47,281 bases of DNA, taken from positions 1-47,281 of IMG/VR virus record IMGVR_UViG_3300043775_003228; one strand, 5' to 3'. The position numbers and the translations under genes are program-made. Positions 34,903-43,823 of the stretch are shown in pieces; positions within the stretch are counted from its first letter, which is position 1, and the number at the start of each line of letters is the position of its first letter. The notes below the pieces were generated by a model. The model made no database searches. It saw nothing but the letters and a program-made list of their open reading frames with translations, and had not been told where the DNA came from. Source of the DNA: a virus.

Positions 34903-34933
34903 CAAAGATACAACTTAATTTGAACTTGCCAAA
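34903..34933 (-). promoter_or_regulatory. Bacteroidota-type promoter 2
   Basis: TTTG (34930-34933), 19 nt, then TATCTTTG (34903-34910) on the minus strand; a full match to TTTG-N19-TAnnTTTG. Confidence 0.7.
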
Positions 34934-34950
34934 CTTATTTTATTTTTTTT

Positions 34951-35328
34951 TTAACAACAAGCAGTTTCTGAAATAAAACTTGGTTGAACATTAATATAAA
35001 GTTCTTCTCTAATTGGAAGAATTAAATTACCTTCGTCATTCTTAATTAAGAATTGACCCTCATATCTACCCGGAGTGTTAGTATCTCGGGAGGTAAATTT
35101 AAAGTAAATGTAGTATTCAGGAGATGCTCCGTCAGGTAAAATTAAATTTACAATTTCGGCGGGAGCGGACACTATTTTAGGAATACCCGTCTCCACGTCA
35201 ATCATTGTAAAAAATATTGTAGATACCTCTAAATCTTGCATAAGTTGTTGGTATCCGGCTCTACCGTCCTTAACAACTTGCATTTTCAATACAGGTAATG
35301 TTGCGTTTTGTTTGATATAAAATTCCAT
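34951..35328 (-). CDS. Small virion-type protein, BppU-like N-terminal fold
   Basis: A 125-aa protein. NATLPVLKMQVVKDGRAGYQ, the segment STIFFTMIDVETGIPKIV, then YYIYFKFTSRDTNTPGRYEG and LPIREELYINVQ resemble the beta-sandwich N-terminal domain of BppU-type baseplate or fibre-attachment proteins. It ends in an unusual SETACC with two terminal cysteines. The exact TATATTTAT element 4 nt before its ATG points to independent expression. It directly follows the glycosyltransferase operon. A role in attaching fibres is possible; the call is by pattern only. Confidence 0.4.
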   Translation of the reverse strand: MEFYIKQNATLPVLKMQVVKDGRAGYQQLMQDLEVSTIFFTMIDVETGIPKIVSAPAEIVNLILPDGASPEYYIYFKFTSRDTNTPGRYEGQFLIKNDEGNLILPIREELYINVQPSFISETACC

Positions 35329-35332
35329 AACA

Positions 35333-35341
35333 ATAAATATA
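35333..35341 (-). promoter_or_regulatory. TATATTTAT element upstream of the 125-aa gene
   Basis: Exact match ending 4 nt before ATG 35328, inside a CATAAC/GTTATG inverted repeat (35325-35348) that also covers the start codon. Confidence 0.5.
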
Positions 35342-35344
35342 TCG

Positions 35345-37024
35345 TTATGACTCTTTACGTAACTCTCCTTCGTAATGTTCGAATCTATCGTGTTCAGTTG
35401 GGGTTAAAAGTAATAAACCCGATGACAATTCACCCTTTTTAGTTAATTGATACATATGACTCATCCATGTTTGTTCGAATGGATGTGCCCATGTTGTGTC
35501 CAAAAACATTTTTTTATTTCCCGGTCTACTAACAATTTGAGGCCAATTACAATAATAAACTTCACCGGAACCATACGGTAAACCTTTGTGAGATAAAATT
35601 GATGAAAATTTAGTTTTTGGTGCGTTAGGGTCTAACCCAAGATGAGGTAATGACGATTTTTCAGGCCAAAACTCTTCTCTAACTGATTGAGGTACGTTAT
35701 ACCAAGACCATTGGGTACCATTATCACCATAAAACTCAGAATAATTAAGTTTTAAAAAATCAAAATTTTCTTTTTTAATTATCTCTAATGATTTGGTATA
35801 CAAATTTGGGACATATCTATTAAAACCATTTCGACAAACAGAACCTTCGTTAGGAAAGAAAAACATATCATCTTCAAAAAATAAATAATAATCTAAATCT
35901 GTCGTTTCAAAATGTTCGGCAATCCATTGTCTACCTCCACAAATCCCAAGATTTTCTTTTTTTATGTGTTCAAATCCGTGTTCTTCACATAATTTCAAGT
36001 ACTCCTCTGTTGTTGATAAATCCGTTGAATTATCCAACAAATATTTCTTAGTCTTTAATAAATAATCATTATCATAAACTTCAAATGATTTAATCAACGT
36101 TTTAAATTGATTTGGGCTATTAAAAGTCAAAACATAAAGACCAACTTTATTGGTGTCTAAATTGTTTCCAACAATTACCTTTGATTCGTTTTTTGGAACT
36201 AAATCATCGTTTTTTAAATCTTCAAAAAATTTACCAACTAACCCATTAGATTCAATTTCAAAGTAGTTAATTAAATCAGAATGTTTGTAAGACATTATAC
36301 TAAAGATTGATTCTTCAGTACCCATATAACCTTCACTAAGAGTAGATTTTAGTAAACCATAGTAAATTCCATTAATATCTGTAATAGTACTTTTAGGTCC
36401 CCCAAAAAATCCACCTCGAGAAACTTTAGTAACCTTATTACCGGCAATTGAATTTAATTTATTATACTCAAAACCATGTATTTCACTCTCAGCTCCATAA
36501 GGAAAACTAATAAATGAAAATTTTGAAACATACTTTGATAATTTATCAAAAACTTTATCGTGAGTAAAATAACCCGGATGAACTGTATTAGTTAATCCAC
36601 CATCTATCCAAAACATATATTCCGAATCAAACTTATCAAATATTTTTGCATCATGTAAAAGAAAAACTTTTGACATAACTAATGGGTTATAATTCTCAAG
36701 TTTTGCCTGTGTCGATTGCTCTAACCACCCAACTTGACTATACCAATTAGGGTTATTCCTAATATTTTGAATCAAAGGAAAGAACTCTGAATCGGTAAAC
36801 CAATTTAATGGTCTTTCAATAAATTGAGTATTTGATTCATCCCTTTTTGTAAAAACAAAATCTTTAAGTTCTTTATCCCCAAAAATAATCATATTTTCTT
36901 GAACATCTAAAAGTTGTTCAAATTTATCTAAATAATGTTGGTACGACCTTGACCATCCTTCAGTTAGGTCACTTCTACCAATATCCCATATTCCTGTTAC
37001 TAACGTTATATTACTCATTTTCAA
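35345..37024 (-). CDS. Two-domain glycosyltransferase (HtrL/YibB-like plus GT-A)
   Basis: A 559-aa fusion. Residues about 1-280 match the HtrL/YibB type: ITLVTGIWDIGR, YMFWIDGGLTNTVHPG and VSRGGFFGGPKS. From about 290 a second domain begins VGLYVLTFNSPNQF and carries ENLGICGGRQW and the acidic YYLFFEDDMFFF, which would be the DxD-type nucleotide-sugar and metal site of a GT-A fold. The start overlaps the upstream gene by 14 nt; ATG at codon 3 would reduce this. It is the last of six packed glycosyltransferase genes. Acceptor and sugar are unknown; the adjacent Thr/Pro repeat proteins are the natural candidates. Confidence 0.75.
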   Translation of the reverse strand: MKMSNITLVTGIWDIGRSDLTEGWSRSYQHYLDKFEQLLDVQENMIIFGDKELKDFVFTKRDESNTQFIERPLNWFTDSEFFPLIQNIRNNPNWYSQVGWLEQSTQAKLENYNPLVMSKVFLLHDAKIFDKFDSEYMFWIDGGLTNTVHPGYFTHDKVFDKLSKYVSKFSFISFPYGAESEIHGFEYNKLNSIAGNKVTKVSRGGFFGGPKSTITDINGIYYGLLKSTLSEGYMGTEESIFSIMSYKHSDLINYFEIESNGLVGKFFEDLKNDDLVPKNESKVIVGNNLDTNKVGLYVLTFNSPNQFKTLIKSFEVYDNDYLLKTKKYLLDNSTDLSTTEEYLKLCEEHGFEHIKKENLGICGGRQWIAEHFETTDLDYYLFFEDDMFFFPNEGSVCRNGFNRYVPNLYTKSLEIIKKENFDFLKLNYSEFYGDNGTQWSWYNVPQSVREEFWPEKSSLPHLGLDPNAPKTKFSSILSHKGLPYGSGEVYYCNWPQIVSRPGNKKMFLDTTWAHPFEQTWMSHMYQLTKKGELSSGLLLLTPTEHDRFEHYEGELRKES

Positions 37025-37874
37025 TGTTATTTAATTTTTCAAAAATTCTATAAAAATATATCTCATTATCAAAGTTATATTGTGCCATATCACTATCTTC
37101 ATGGTGCCATGTAGTGAATATTAATTTATTAAAGTTATTTTTATTTCTTTGATATATTATTGTATATAAGGCTTCTTCCATGTCTAACGCATCATAATCA
37201 ATCATTTCTTTTAAAACATCGTCATACATTAAACAAAAATCATTAATAAGTTCTTTTTTACCACCAAACATACCTCCGACAATATGACAATTATCAACAA
37301 TGTCTATGTTATGATAAAATTTTTGGTTAGCTCTTCGTTCTAATAAGTGTTTTGATTGGTCCCCATATAACACCGTAACCTTATCTTCAACCTTATTCAA
37401 GTTCTCAACCATTGTAGGGTTGAATAATGTACATGAGAAAAAGTCGTGGAAATTATCACCACTTCGATATTTTCTTGGAAATAAACCTCCATGTGATAAA
37501 CCACAATCAATCCAATAATAAAAATCATAATCCTCTGTAAGATGATTTTTAATCCATGAAGTTTTACTATGCATTATTTCATGACATCTATCACTTTTAT
37601 TTCCATTCAACATTTTTTGAAAATATTCGTGGTTTGGATGTGAAAATAAATCATAAATAATAAACCTAACGTTTGATTTATATTCGGTAAAATCAATATG
37701 TTTTTCAAGATATTCTTTATCTTCTTGAGATGTGTAAATTACAAAATCTGATTCTAAATTCAGTAGTGTTCTTAATGAATTTACATAATGATGAATTCTA
37801 CCAACACGGCCACCTAAAATTGTGTTGTCTAACCCGTTATAAAAACAAGTTATAAATAATGTTTTGTTTTCCAT
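37011..37874 (-). CDS. HtrL/YibB-family glycosyltransferase
   Basis: A 287-aa protein of the HtrL/YibB type. Diagnostic segments are TLFITCFYNGLD near the start, FYYWIDCGLSHGGLFP (acidic WID-C/G-GL motif) and IVGGMFGGKKELI. The same domain forms the first half of the downstream two-domain enzyme, so the two are paralogues of different sequence. HtrL-like proteins occur in surface-polysaccharide and glycan loci; the biochemical activity is poorly defined. It is 9 nt after the previous gene and overlaps the next, so it is translated as part of one operon. Confidence 0.7.
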   Translation of the reverse strand: MENKTLFITCFYNGLDNTILGGRVGRIHHYVNSLRTLLNLESDFVIYTSQEDKEYLEKHIDFTEYKSNVRFIIYDLFSHPNHEYFQKMLNGNKSDRCHEIMHSKTSWIKNHLTEDYDFYYWIDCGLSHGGLFPRKYRSGDNFHDFFSCTLFNPTMVENLNKVEDKVTVLYGDQSKHLLERRANQKFYHNIDIVDNCHIVGGMFGGKKELINDFCLMYDDVLKEMIDYDALDMEEALYTIIYQRNKNNFNKLIFTTWHHEDSDMAQYNFDNEIYFYRIFEKLNNIENE

Positions 37875-37883
37875 TTTAATGTT

Positions 37884-38522
37884 TTAAAAAAATATATAAT
37901 TTTGAGGTTTTCCGAAATTATTTTCGTCCCACCATCCACCAACAAAATATTCATTGGTTTTTTCAATTGGAAAGGTTTTCAAATATGTTGAACAGTGAAT
38001 CAAATAACTGTCATTAAATAAAGGTACTAATTTTTCTCTTAAAAATTTTTGGTCTGAATCATAGTAATGACCTTCCCAATCTTTACTTAATTCATTCATT
38101 TTAACTCTATCATTTTTTTTAATCCCCCACATTCCACCCATAATATTATTATGGCTAGGATTATCTCTAATTGAATGTAATAAGAATTCAGACTCCATAA
38201 AAATATCCACACAATGTTTTTCTCGATACGATAGTCTGGCGTCAGCATCTCTTGAAATCATAACTTCAACATCCTCATCGTCAATTGCTAAAAATCTCCA
38301 CATCATCGGGAAGATATTTTCTTCACCTTCATCCATTAAGTATAATTCAACATTACTATAAGTTTTTAATTGTTCTATAATCTCCGATGAAACTGATTTA
38401 CCATAATAAATCCTACATATCCAATCCGGAAAAATAACTTGGGCAATCTCAACATTACTTATCATTCCATAAGAATATTTTTGTTGCCCACCATACAAAG
38501 AAAATGATATTATTTTTTTCAT
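37884..38522 (-). CDS. GT-A type glycosyltransferase
   Basis: A 212-aa protein. ISFSLYGGQQKYSYGMISN at the N-terminus, PDWICRIYYGKSVS, MMWRFLAIDD and SRDADARLSYREK form the pattern of a small glycosyltransferase family whose RDAD-x-R is the DxD motif. HNNIMGGMWGIK follows as acceptor-side loop. Length is complete for that family. It starts by overlapping the stop of the previous gene. Donor sugar and acceptor cannot be read from the sequence. Confidence 0.7.
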   Translation of the reverse strand: MKKIISFSLYGGQQKYSYGMISNVEIAQVIFPDWICRIYYGKSVSSEIIEQLKTYSNVELYLMDEGEENIFPMMWRFLAIDDEDVEVMISRDADARLSYREKHCVDIFMESEFLLHSIRDNPSHNNIMGGMWGIKKNDRVKMNELSKDWEGHYYDSDQKFLREKLVPLFNDSYLIHCSTYLKTFPIEKTNEYFVGGWWDENNFGKPQNYIFF

Positions 38523-39460
38523 TATGATAAATCCATAAAAGGCCCGTAATTTTGTACAAACGAATTGTTTTTATACGGGTTTACAACCCCAAATTTATTG
38601 TTTAGCACACCATAAACAATAAAATTACTAATCCAACTATAATTTGTAAATATGTTAATTTTTTCTGACATTGAAATTAAACAAAATTCAACTAAACAAA
38701 AGTTCCAATATTCTTCATCATTATAATCTCTTCTTGTCGTTTTTAAAATATCATCGTCATATAAAAAAACATTATTAAAATGTTCTTTTATATATTGTTT
38801 AACTCTCATACTATTTGAACAAACAAAAACCATTTCATTACTATCACAAATATCTTTTATTTTGTTCATTGTATTTTCATTTATTGAAAATGTCGATTTT
38901 AATGTTTTGTGTCTTACTTGAAACTCTTCATCTTGTATGTCAGGATGTAATATTCTAGAATTATATGCGTCTCCAATGTCATCCCACTCTCTAAAATGAA
39001 TAACACTAAAATTATTTAAATCGTTATCTGTTCTAAATTTTTCTGTGTTTTTAATAATCTCTTTAGATAATTTTGGAAAATTACTTAAGTCTTGATAATT
39101 TAATAAACCAAAATGAGATAAATTAAAAAAATATTGATTATATTCATCATTGAATTCTTTAGGGACAAACATTTCCCAACAATGTACCCCTGCATTCCAT
39201 TTCTCATGTGGGTATTTTATTTTATAATTTTCAAAATCATTTAAAGTTTTTCCATTTTCAACTAAAAATATTTGGTCAAAATATTCATAATATTTGGATT
39301 CAAATAAATTTAAAAAATCTATTTTCCTTTTGGAATTAAAGTACAAATGAACATCATGACCTAATTCTTTAAGTTGTTTAGATGAAAAATATATTTCACA
39401 AAAATAAGCATAAAAATCTCCAATACCCGAACTAAAATTTATTTGTATATTAATAGTCAT
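38522..39460 (-). CDS. Probable GT-B glycosyltransferase
   Basis: A 312-aa protein. INFSSGIGDFYAYFCEIYF and GHDVHLYF suggest the first Rossmann half of a GT-B fold; SVIHFREWDDIGDAY and MVFVCSNSMRVKQYIKEHF suggest the second, nucleotide-sugar-binding half as in fucosyltransferase or NodZ-like enzymes. The similarity is weak and the family is not certain. It is 1 nt from the upstream gene and overlaps the downstream one, so a role in the same glycan is likely. High Phe, Asn and Tyr content matches its neighbours. Confidence 0.5.
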   Translation of the reverse strand: MTINIQINFSSGIGDFYAYFCEIYFSSKQLKELGHDVHLYFNSKRKIDFLNLFESKYYEYFDQIFLVENGKTLNDFENYKIKYPHEKWNAGVHCWEMFVPKEFNDEYNQYFFNLSHFGLLNYQDLSNFPKLSKEIIKNTEKFRTDNDLNNFSVIHFREWDDIGDAYNSRILHPDIQDEEFQVRHKTLKSTFSINENTMNKIKDICDSNEMVFVCSNSMRVKQYIKEHFNNVFLYDDDILKTTRRDYNDEEYWNFCLVEFCLISMSEKINIFTNYSWISNFIVYGVLNNKFGVVNPYKNNSFVQNYGPFMDLS

Positions 39461-39461
39461 T

Positions 39462-40412
39462 TTATAAATCTAATAATTTTAATGTGTATTCAATACTACT
39501 TTCAGGTGATAAGTATTTTTCATAATACTCTCTAGCGTTTGTTGAAATAAAATTCAAAAATTCTTTATCGTCTTTTACTTCTAAAAATTTTTTTGTTATC
39601 ATATCCGCATGATGTTGTAACCCATTTCTATCTAAGTTCATCCAATCTTTTAAGTCATCCGGTCTTTTAACTGAAATATAATGATAATTCGGAATCAATG
39701 GTTCGTGAAATTCACTTGTAAATTCAAATCTAATGAATGGAATACCCATTGCCATACATTCTATATCTCTATAACAAATTTCAGCTCTACCTGCAACAGA
39801 AAATGCAACTTCAAAATTCAACATTTCGTTAGCGTAATTTTCAAACCCACCAATTGGTCCTCCACCATAAAAAACATCAGGACTAAAATAATTAAGAATA
39901 GGTCTTGTTGATGTATCTCCTCTGAAATAAAATTTATCATTGGAGATGTCCATGGTTTTTCTTAAGTTATAATAATAATCTAAATCATACTCATTTGACG
40001 GAAAATATATCCATGGAAAGTATTTGTATTGATTTTGGGGTGAAACATGATGATATACTTTTTCTCTAATAAATTGAGAAATAAAAACTTTTTTTACATT
40101 ATCATACGATTGTAAGTTTAAAGTTGCTGAGGTTAAATCATCAGCAACTCCAAACACATATGTTTCACCTGTGTCATAATCTTCAATAATCATTTCACAT
40201 TCGTAGGTCAATACATCAACATCATTTTCATTATGTTGCCACCCCAGTCTAACTAATTTTTGTCCGAGATGAGCATCTCTATAATATCTATCGGTCACGA
40301 CATCATGTTTTTCCGACAATTTTTTAATAAAATTATCAAAGAATATATTGTAATACCTATATTTTTTACTTTGATGGTTTGTTGGTTGATGAACTATTAA
40401 TTTTCTACTCAT
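39462..40412 (-). CDS. Probable GT-B (exostosin-like) glycosyltransferase
   Basis: A 316-aa protein. The C-terminal part has VAFSVAGRAEICYRDIECMA and MGIPFIRFEF, the usual donor-binding signature of exostosin-like and related GT-B enzymes (an acidic residue in an R-x-x-E-x-x-A-x-G-x-P frame). The N-terminal half (KLIVHQPTNHQSKKYRYYN, DVDVLTYECEMII) is the acceptor side. It is 8 nt after the Gnt1-like gene. Family level is uncertain, glycosyltransferase function moderately sure. Confidence 0.6.
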   Translation of the reverse strand: MSRKLIVHQPTNHQSKKYRYYNIFFDNFIKKLSEKHDVVTDRYYRDAHLGQKLVRLGWQHNENDVDVLTYECEMIIEDYDTGETYVFGVADDLTSATLNLQSYDNVKKVFISQFIREKVYHHVSPQNQYKYFPWIYFPSNEYDLDYYYNLRKTMDISNDKFYFRGDTSTRPILNYFSPDVFYGGGPIGGFENYANEMLNFEVAFSVAGRAEICYRDIECMAMGIPFIRFEFTSEFHEPLIPNYHYISVKRPDDLKDWMNLDRNGLQHHADMITKKFLEVKDDKEFLNFISTNAREYYEKYLSPESSIEYTLKLLDL

Positions 40413-40420
40413 TAATTTTA

Positions 40421-41686
40421 TTAACTAACTATATTATGGTGTAATCTGCCTGTTATTCTATCACACCATCCTTTAGATGTTGAAAACGGCCATACAACCC
40501 AATGTGATGGTAATTCGTCTGTTTGGAATTCTCTCCACACTTTACAATATTTGTCAGGGTCTCTCATAAAACCAGCAATTTCGTTTTTATCAGCATCTTT
40601 TCTAAATAAAGTCTCATCTTTATCATTATGGAATGCAACAACCCAAAACTCATAATCTTTTTCAGGTACTTGGTCATAACCAATATCAATACAATGTTTG
40701 AACATCATACAAAAACTATCTTTCCATTCTTGCTCTGTTTCAAAATTATATGGATTTGGTGGGTAGTTTTTATCTAAAGTGTATTTATCAATCGCTCTCT
40801 TTTCAAATAACAACCCTGAATACTTTTCGTAGTCTGTTAAGGTTCTAATTGGACCAAATCCAAATGGACCATCATGTCCTTCTTGTTTTTCACCATCCAT
40901 ACCAAATAGTTTTCTATTTGTAAAATGAGAATGTTTGTTTTTCTCCCCCCACGTTTTGTCGTCATCCCATTGTTTGGTTCTACCTTTACGAGTATATTCA
41001 TGATATACCACAGGAATTTGTGGATGGAACAAATCGTAACCCCAAGTATAAGCTCTTGCCGCGATTGAAATTTCTTCACCATGAAAATAATATTCAGGGT
41101 TGTGTTGGACTTCTAACGAGAAGGCACCCAATGTAAAACAAAAGTGTGCTGAATAGAATCTTGCCGTCACAGGTTTTTTCATTTCTCTCCATCCCGGGAT
41201 TGTTTCAGGTAAAAAGAATACAGCACCTTCAGGGATGAATCTATCGAATACCATTCTCCATGCTTCATTCACTCTACCTGCTGGGTCATTTTCAGGGTCA
41301 AAAGATGGTACGTAACCTGTTAACAAAGGTTTCTCATATCCGTCTTTTTGAAGACCTTTAATCATCTTGATTAAAATATCGTCCCAATCTTTAACAAATC
41401 TCATATGAGAATCTATTTGAAGGGTATATGTCTCACCACCATAAAGTTGTTGAGTTAGATTTCTTGCCCAACAAACACCTTTGGATTCTTCGTATGGAAT
41501 ATCCAAGATTTTAAATCTTTTATCTTTTCTATAGTCTTCTAATTTATCGAATCCATCGTCTTCACTAAATTGTCTTGCAATTCCAAAATGAATATTTTTA
41601 GGTTTCTTGGCGTTCTCCAACATATTTTTAATTGTTGGTTCTAATTGTGGGTCTCGGTAAGAGGCGATTTGAACAAATATTTTCAT
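40421..41686 (-). CDS. GlcNAc-transferase of the Skp1/hydroxyproline (Gnt1-like) family
   Basis: A 421-aa enzyme matching the family of cytoplasmic Skp1-hydroxyproline GlcNAc-transferases. In order: IFVQIASYRDPQLEPTIKNM, HFGIARQ, GVCWARNLTQQLYGGETY, LQIDSHMRFVKDWD (the DSH is the DxD-like metal site), PLLTGYVP, SAHFCFTLGAFS, then FHGEEISIAARAYTWGYDLF. The C-terminal 130 residues are an additional domain (FWVVAFHNDKDETLF). It heads the operon of six glycosyltransferases, directly downstream of the Thr/Pro-repeat protein gene and its terminator. In the known enzymes the acceptor is a protein hydroxyproline; here a Thr or Pro in the neighbouring repeats is a plausible but untested acceptor. Confidence 0.85.
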   Translation of the reverse strand: MKIFVQIASYRDPQLEPTIKNMLENAKKPKNIHFGIARQFSEDDGFDKLEDYRKDKRFKILDIPYEESKGVCWARNLTQQLYGGETYTLQIDSHMRFVKDWDDILIKMIKGLQKDGYEKPLLTGYVPSFDPENDPAGRVNEAWRMVFDRFIPEGAVFFLPETIPGWREMKKPVTARFYSAHFCFTLGAFSLEVQHNPEYYFHGEEISIAARAYTWGYDLFHPQIPVVYHEYTRKGRTKQWDDDKTWGEKNKHSHFTNRKLFGMDGEKQEGHDGPFGFGPIRTLTDYEKYSGLLFEKRAIDKYTLDKNYPPNPYNFETEQEWKDSFCMMFKHCIDIGYDQVPEKDYEFWVVAFHNDKDETLFRKDADKNEIAGFMRDPDKYCKVWREFQTDELPSHWVVWPFSTSKGWCDRITGRLHHNIVS

Positions 41687-41713
41687 AGTATTACTTTTTG
41701 TTTTAAAAATAAA

Positions 41714-41739
41714 AAACCCTCGAGATAAGTCGAGGGTTT
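41714..41739 (-). terminator. Terminator between the repeat-protein gene and the glycosyltransferase operon
   Basis: A 10-bp stem (AAACCCTCGA at 41714-41723, TCGAGGGTTT at 41730-41739) with a T run on the minus strand, 24 nt after the repeat-protein stop. Read-through would let low expression of the glycosyltransferases follow high expression of the fibre genes. Confidence 0.9.
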
Positions 41740-41762
41740 AATGAAATATATTTTATTTTTTT

Positions 41763-43733
41763 TTATATACATCCCACTGGGTTTACAAATGTAATTACAC
41801 CTGGACCAGATGTACCATCTATTTCAATACTTTTAGTTCCATCAGAATACCATCCATCAGGAGCTTCGTTAGTTGGAGGTATACCTGCAGTTAAGTATAA
41901 CGTTTCTCCCACGTTAGGACCAGGTCCTCCCGCAACAGTTCCGTAAATTGTTTGTGGTGTTGCAATACACGCCGCATTTTCCGTTCCTCCTGTTCCTAAA
42001 CTATATGTATAATAAGCGAAGGTTGATGTAGGAGTTGGTGTTTGAGTAGATGTTTGTGTAGGGGTTTGTGTATTTGTTGGTGTAGGAGTTTGCGTAGATG
42101 TTTGTGTCGGTGTTGGAGTTAATGTTTGACATACGCTAAATCCTCCTGTTTGTGTACCATTATTTAATTGAACAACAATTTGAGAGTTATTAAAATAACC
42201 GTTTAAGTTTTCAGTGCTTGGTCCAATAATTGTATTATAGAATATAATATTTTCATCAAATAAAGAATCTTCACCATAAATTGTTATTGATGGGAAATAT
42301 TGTCCACACGCCTCGTCAGATGTTGTTCCTGAATATACTGTAAATGCAAATCTATTACCTGTTGGTGTTGGTGTTTGAGTTGGTGTTCCTGTTGGTGTTT
42401 GTGTTTGAGTTGGTGTTTGAGTTGGTGTAGGAGTTGCCGTTAATGTGGTTGTTGTAGTTGGTGTTTGAGTTTGTGTTTGAGTTGGTGTAGGAGTTTGTGT
42501 AGGAGTTGCCGTTAATGTGGTTGTTGTAGTTGGTGTTTGAGTAGATGTTTGTGTAGGAGTTTGAGTCTGAGTTTGAGTCGGTGTTGGTGTTAATGTTTGA
42601 CAAGCAACATAACCACCTGTTTCTACTCCATTATTTAATTGAACAACAATTTGAGAATTGTTGAAATATCCTGTTAAGTTTCCAACACTTGGTCCAACAA
42701 TTGTGTCATAAAGTATTGTGTTATCATCAAAAGTTTGTTCTTCACCATAAATTGTTATTGATGGGAAATATTGTCCACACGCCTCGTCAGAGGTTGTCCC
42801 TGAATAAACACTAAACATAAATCTATTTGCAGTTGGAGTTGGTGTTTGAGTTGGGGTTCCTGTTGGAGTATTAGTTGGAGTATTAGTTGGTGTTTCCGTA
42901 TTTGTCGGAGTATTTGTTGGAGTTTCTGCCGGTGTTCCTGTATTTGTTGGTGTATTTGTTGGAGTACTAGTTGGAGTTGCCGTTGGTAATCCAATACAAC
43001 CATTAGGGTCTGATTGTGTAATTTCACCTAAACCTCCTGATACAATAAACCAAGCGGTTCCATTAGAATAATATCCATCAGAAACAGGATTAGTTAATGG
43101 GTTGCCAGGTGTTTGATATAAGAATTCACCAACATTAGGACCCGGTCCATCAACTACTTGACCATAAACCGTTTGAGGTGATGCAGCAAAGTTATTACAA
43201 GCATCACTTGCATTATTTCCAAAACCTAAACTATAAATAAAATATAAAAAAGTTGTGGTTGGAGTTTGAGTCTGAGTTGGTGTTGGAGTATTAGTTGGAG
43301 TTTCTGTATTTGTTGGTGTTGGTGTTTGTGTTGGTGTACCTGTTTGTGTCGGAGTTTGAGTTTGAGTTTGGGTAGGAGTATTTGTAGGAGTTTCCGTATT
43401 AGTTGGAGTTTGAGTTTGTGTTTGAGTTTGGGTTGGTGTAGGCGTATTTGTGGCCGTATTACTTGGCGTTGGAGTATTTGTTGAAGTTGGTGTATTAGTT
43501 GGAGTTGGCGTATTACTAGCAGTAACCGGAGGAAATGCTCCTTGGTTTACCAATACAACATAAGGTCTAAATGAAGGTGCAATTGAATAAGTATTATTAA
43601 GTAACCAAATATTCTTAGTTTGATTTGGATTTAATTCAACTTGGTATTGCCATAGAGAATCATCACATCTTCTATAGTTAAAGTTCACTAAAGTGGAACC
43701 TGTATTTGTTAAAGTATATTTACTACATGCCAT
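41763..43733 (-). CDS. Mucin-like Thr/Pro-repeat virion protein, A-B-B-A domain order
   Basis: A 656-aa protein. Residues 1-70 form an N-terminal domain (MACSKYTLTNTGSTLVNFNY, NPNQTKNIWLL) that I take as the virion-attachment part. Then come Thr/Pro/Asn/Gln linkers (72-161, 250-302, 380-459, 538-570) between four compact domains: A1 (162-248), B1 (303-379), B2 (460-537) and A2 (571-656). A domains share YSLG, PQT-x-YG and GPGPNVGE; B domains share SVYSGTTSDEACGQY-type sequence and are nearly identical. Each A and B domain has a Cys pair near its ends, which may be a disulfide. Linkers lack Lys and Arg and hold few Ser. A fibre or spike role is inferred; no enzyme is seen. Confidence 0.65.
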   Translation of the reverse strand: MACSKYTLTNTGSTLVNFNYRRCDDSLWQYQVELNPNQTKNIWLLNNTYSIAPSFRPYVVLVNQGAFPPVTASNTPTPTNTPTSTNTPTPSNTATNTPTPTQTQTQTQTPTNTETPTNTPTQTQTQTPTQTGTPTQTPTPTNTETPTNTPTPTQTQTPTTTFLYFIYSLGFGNNASDACNNFAASPQTVYGQVVDGPGPNVGEFLYQTPGNPLTNPVSDGYYSNGTAWFIVSGGLGEITQSDPNGCIGLPTATPTSTPTNTPTNTGTPAETPTNTPTNTETPTNTPTNTPTGTPTQTPTPTANRFMFSVYSGTTSDEACGQYFPSITIYGEEQTFDDNTILYDTIVGPSVGNLTGYFNNSQIVVQLNNGVETGGYVACQTLTPTPTQTQTQTPTQTSTQTPTTTTTLTATPTQTPTPTQTQTQTPTTTTTLTATPTPTQTPTQTQTPTGTPTQTPTPTGNRFAFTVYSGTTSDEACGQYFPSITIYGEDSLFDENIIFYNTIIGPSTENLNGYFNNSQIVVQLNNGTQTGGFSVCQTLTPTPTQTSTQTPTPTNTQTPTQTSTQTPTPTSTFAYYTYSLGTGGTENAACIATPQTIYGTVAGGPGPNVGETLYLTAGIPPTNEAPDGWYSDGTKSIEIDGTSGPGVITFVNPVGCI

Positions 43734-43751
43734 CTTATTTTTGTTTTATAT

Positions 43752-43760
43752 ATAAATACT
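43752..43760 (-). promoter_or_regulatory. AGTATTTAT element upstream of the 656-aa repeat protein
   Basis: Located 18 nt before ATG 43733, overlapping a perfect 8-bp palindrome (AATACTAT at 43755-43762, ATAGTATT at 43764-43771). Confidence 0.4.
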
Positions 43761-43823
43761 ATAATAGTATTGATTTTATGTTTTTATCTTAAATTATTTT
43801 TTTATTTCAAAGGATATTAAAGA

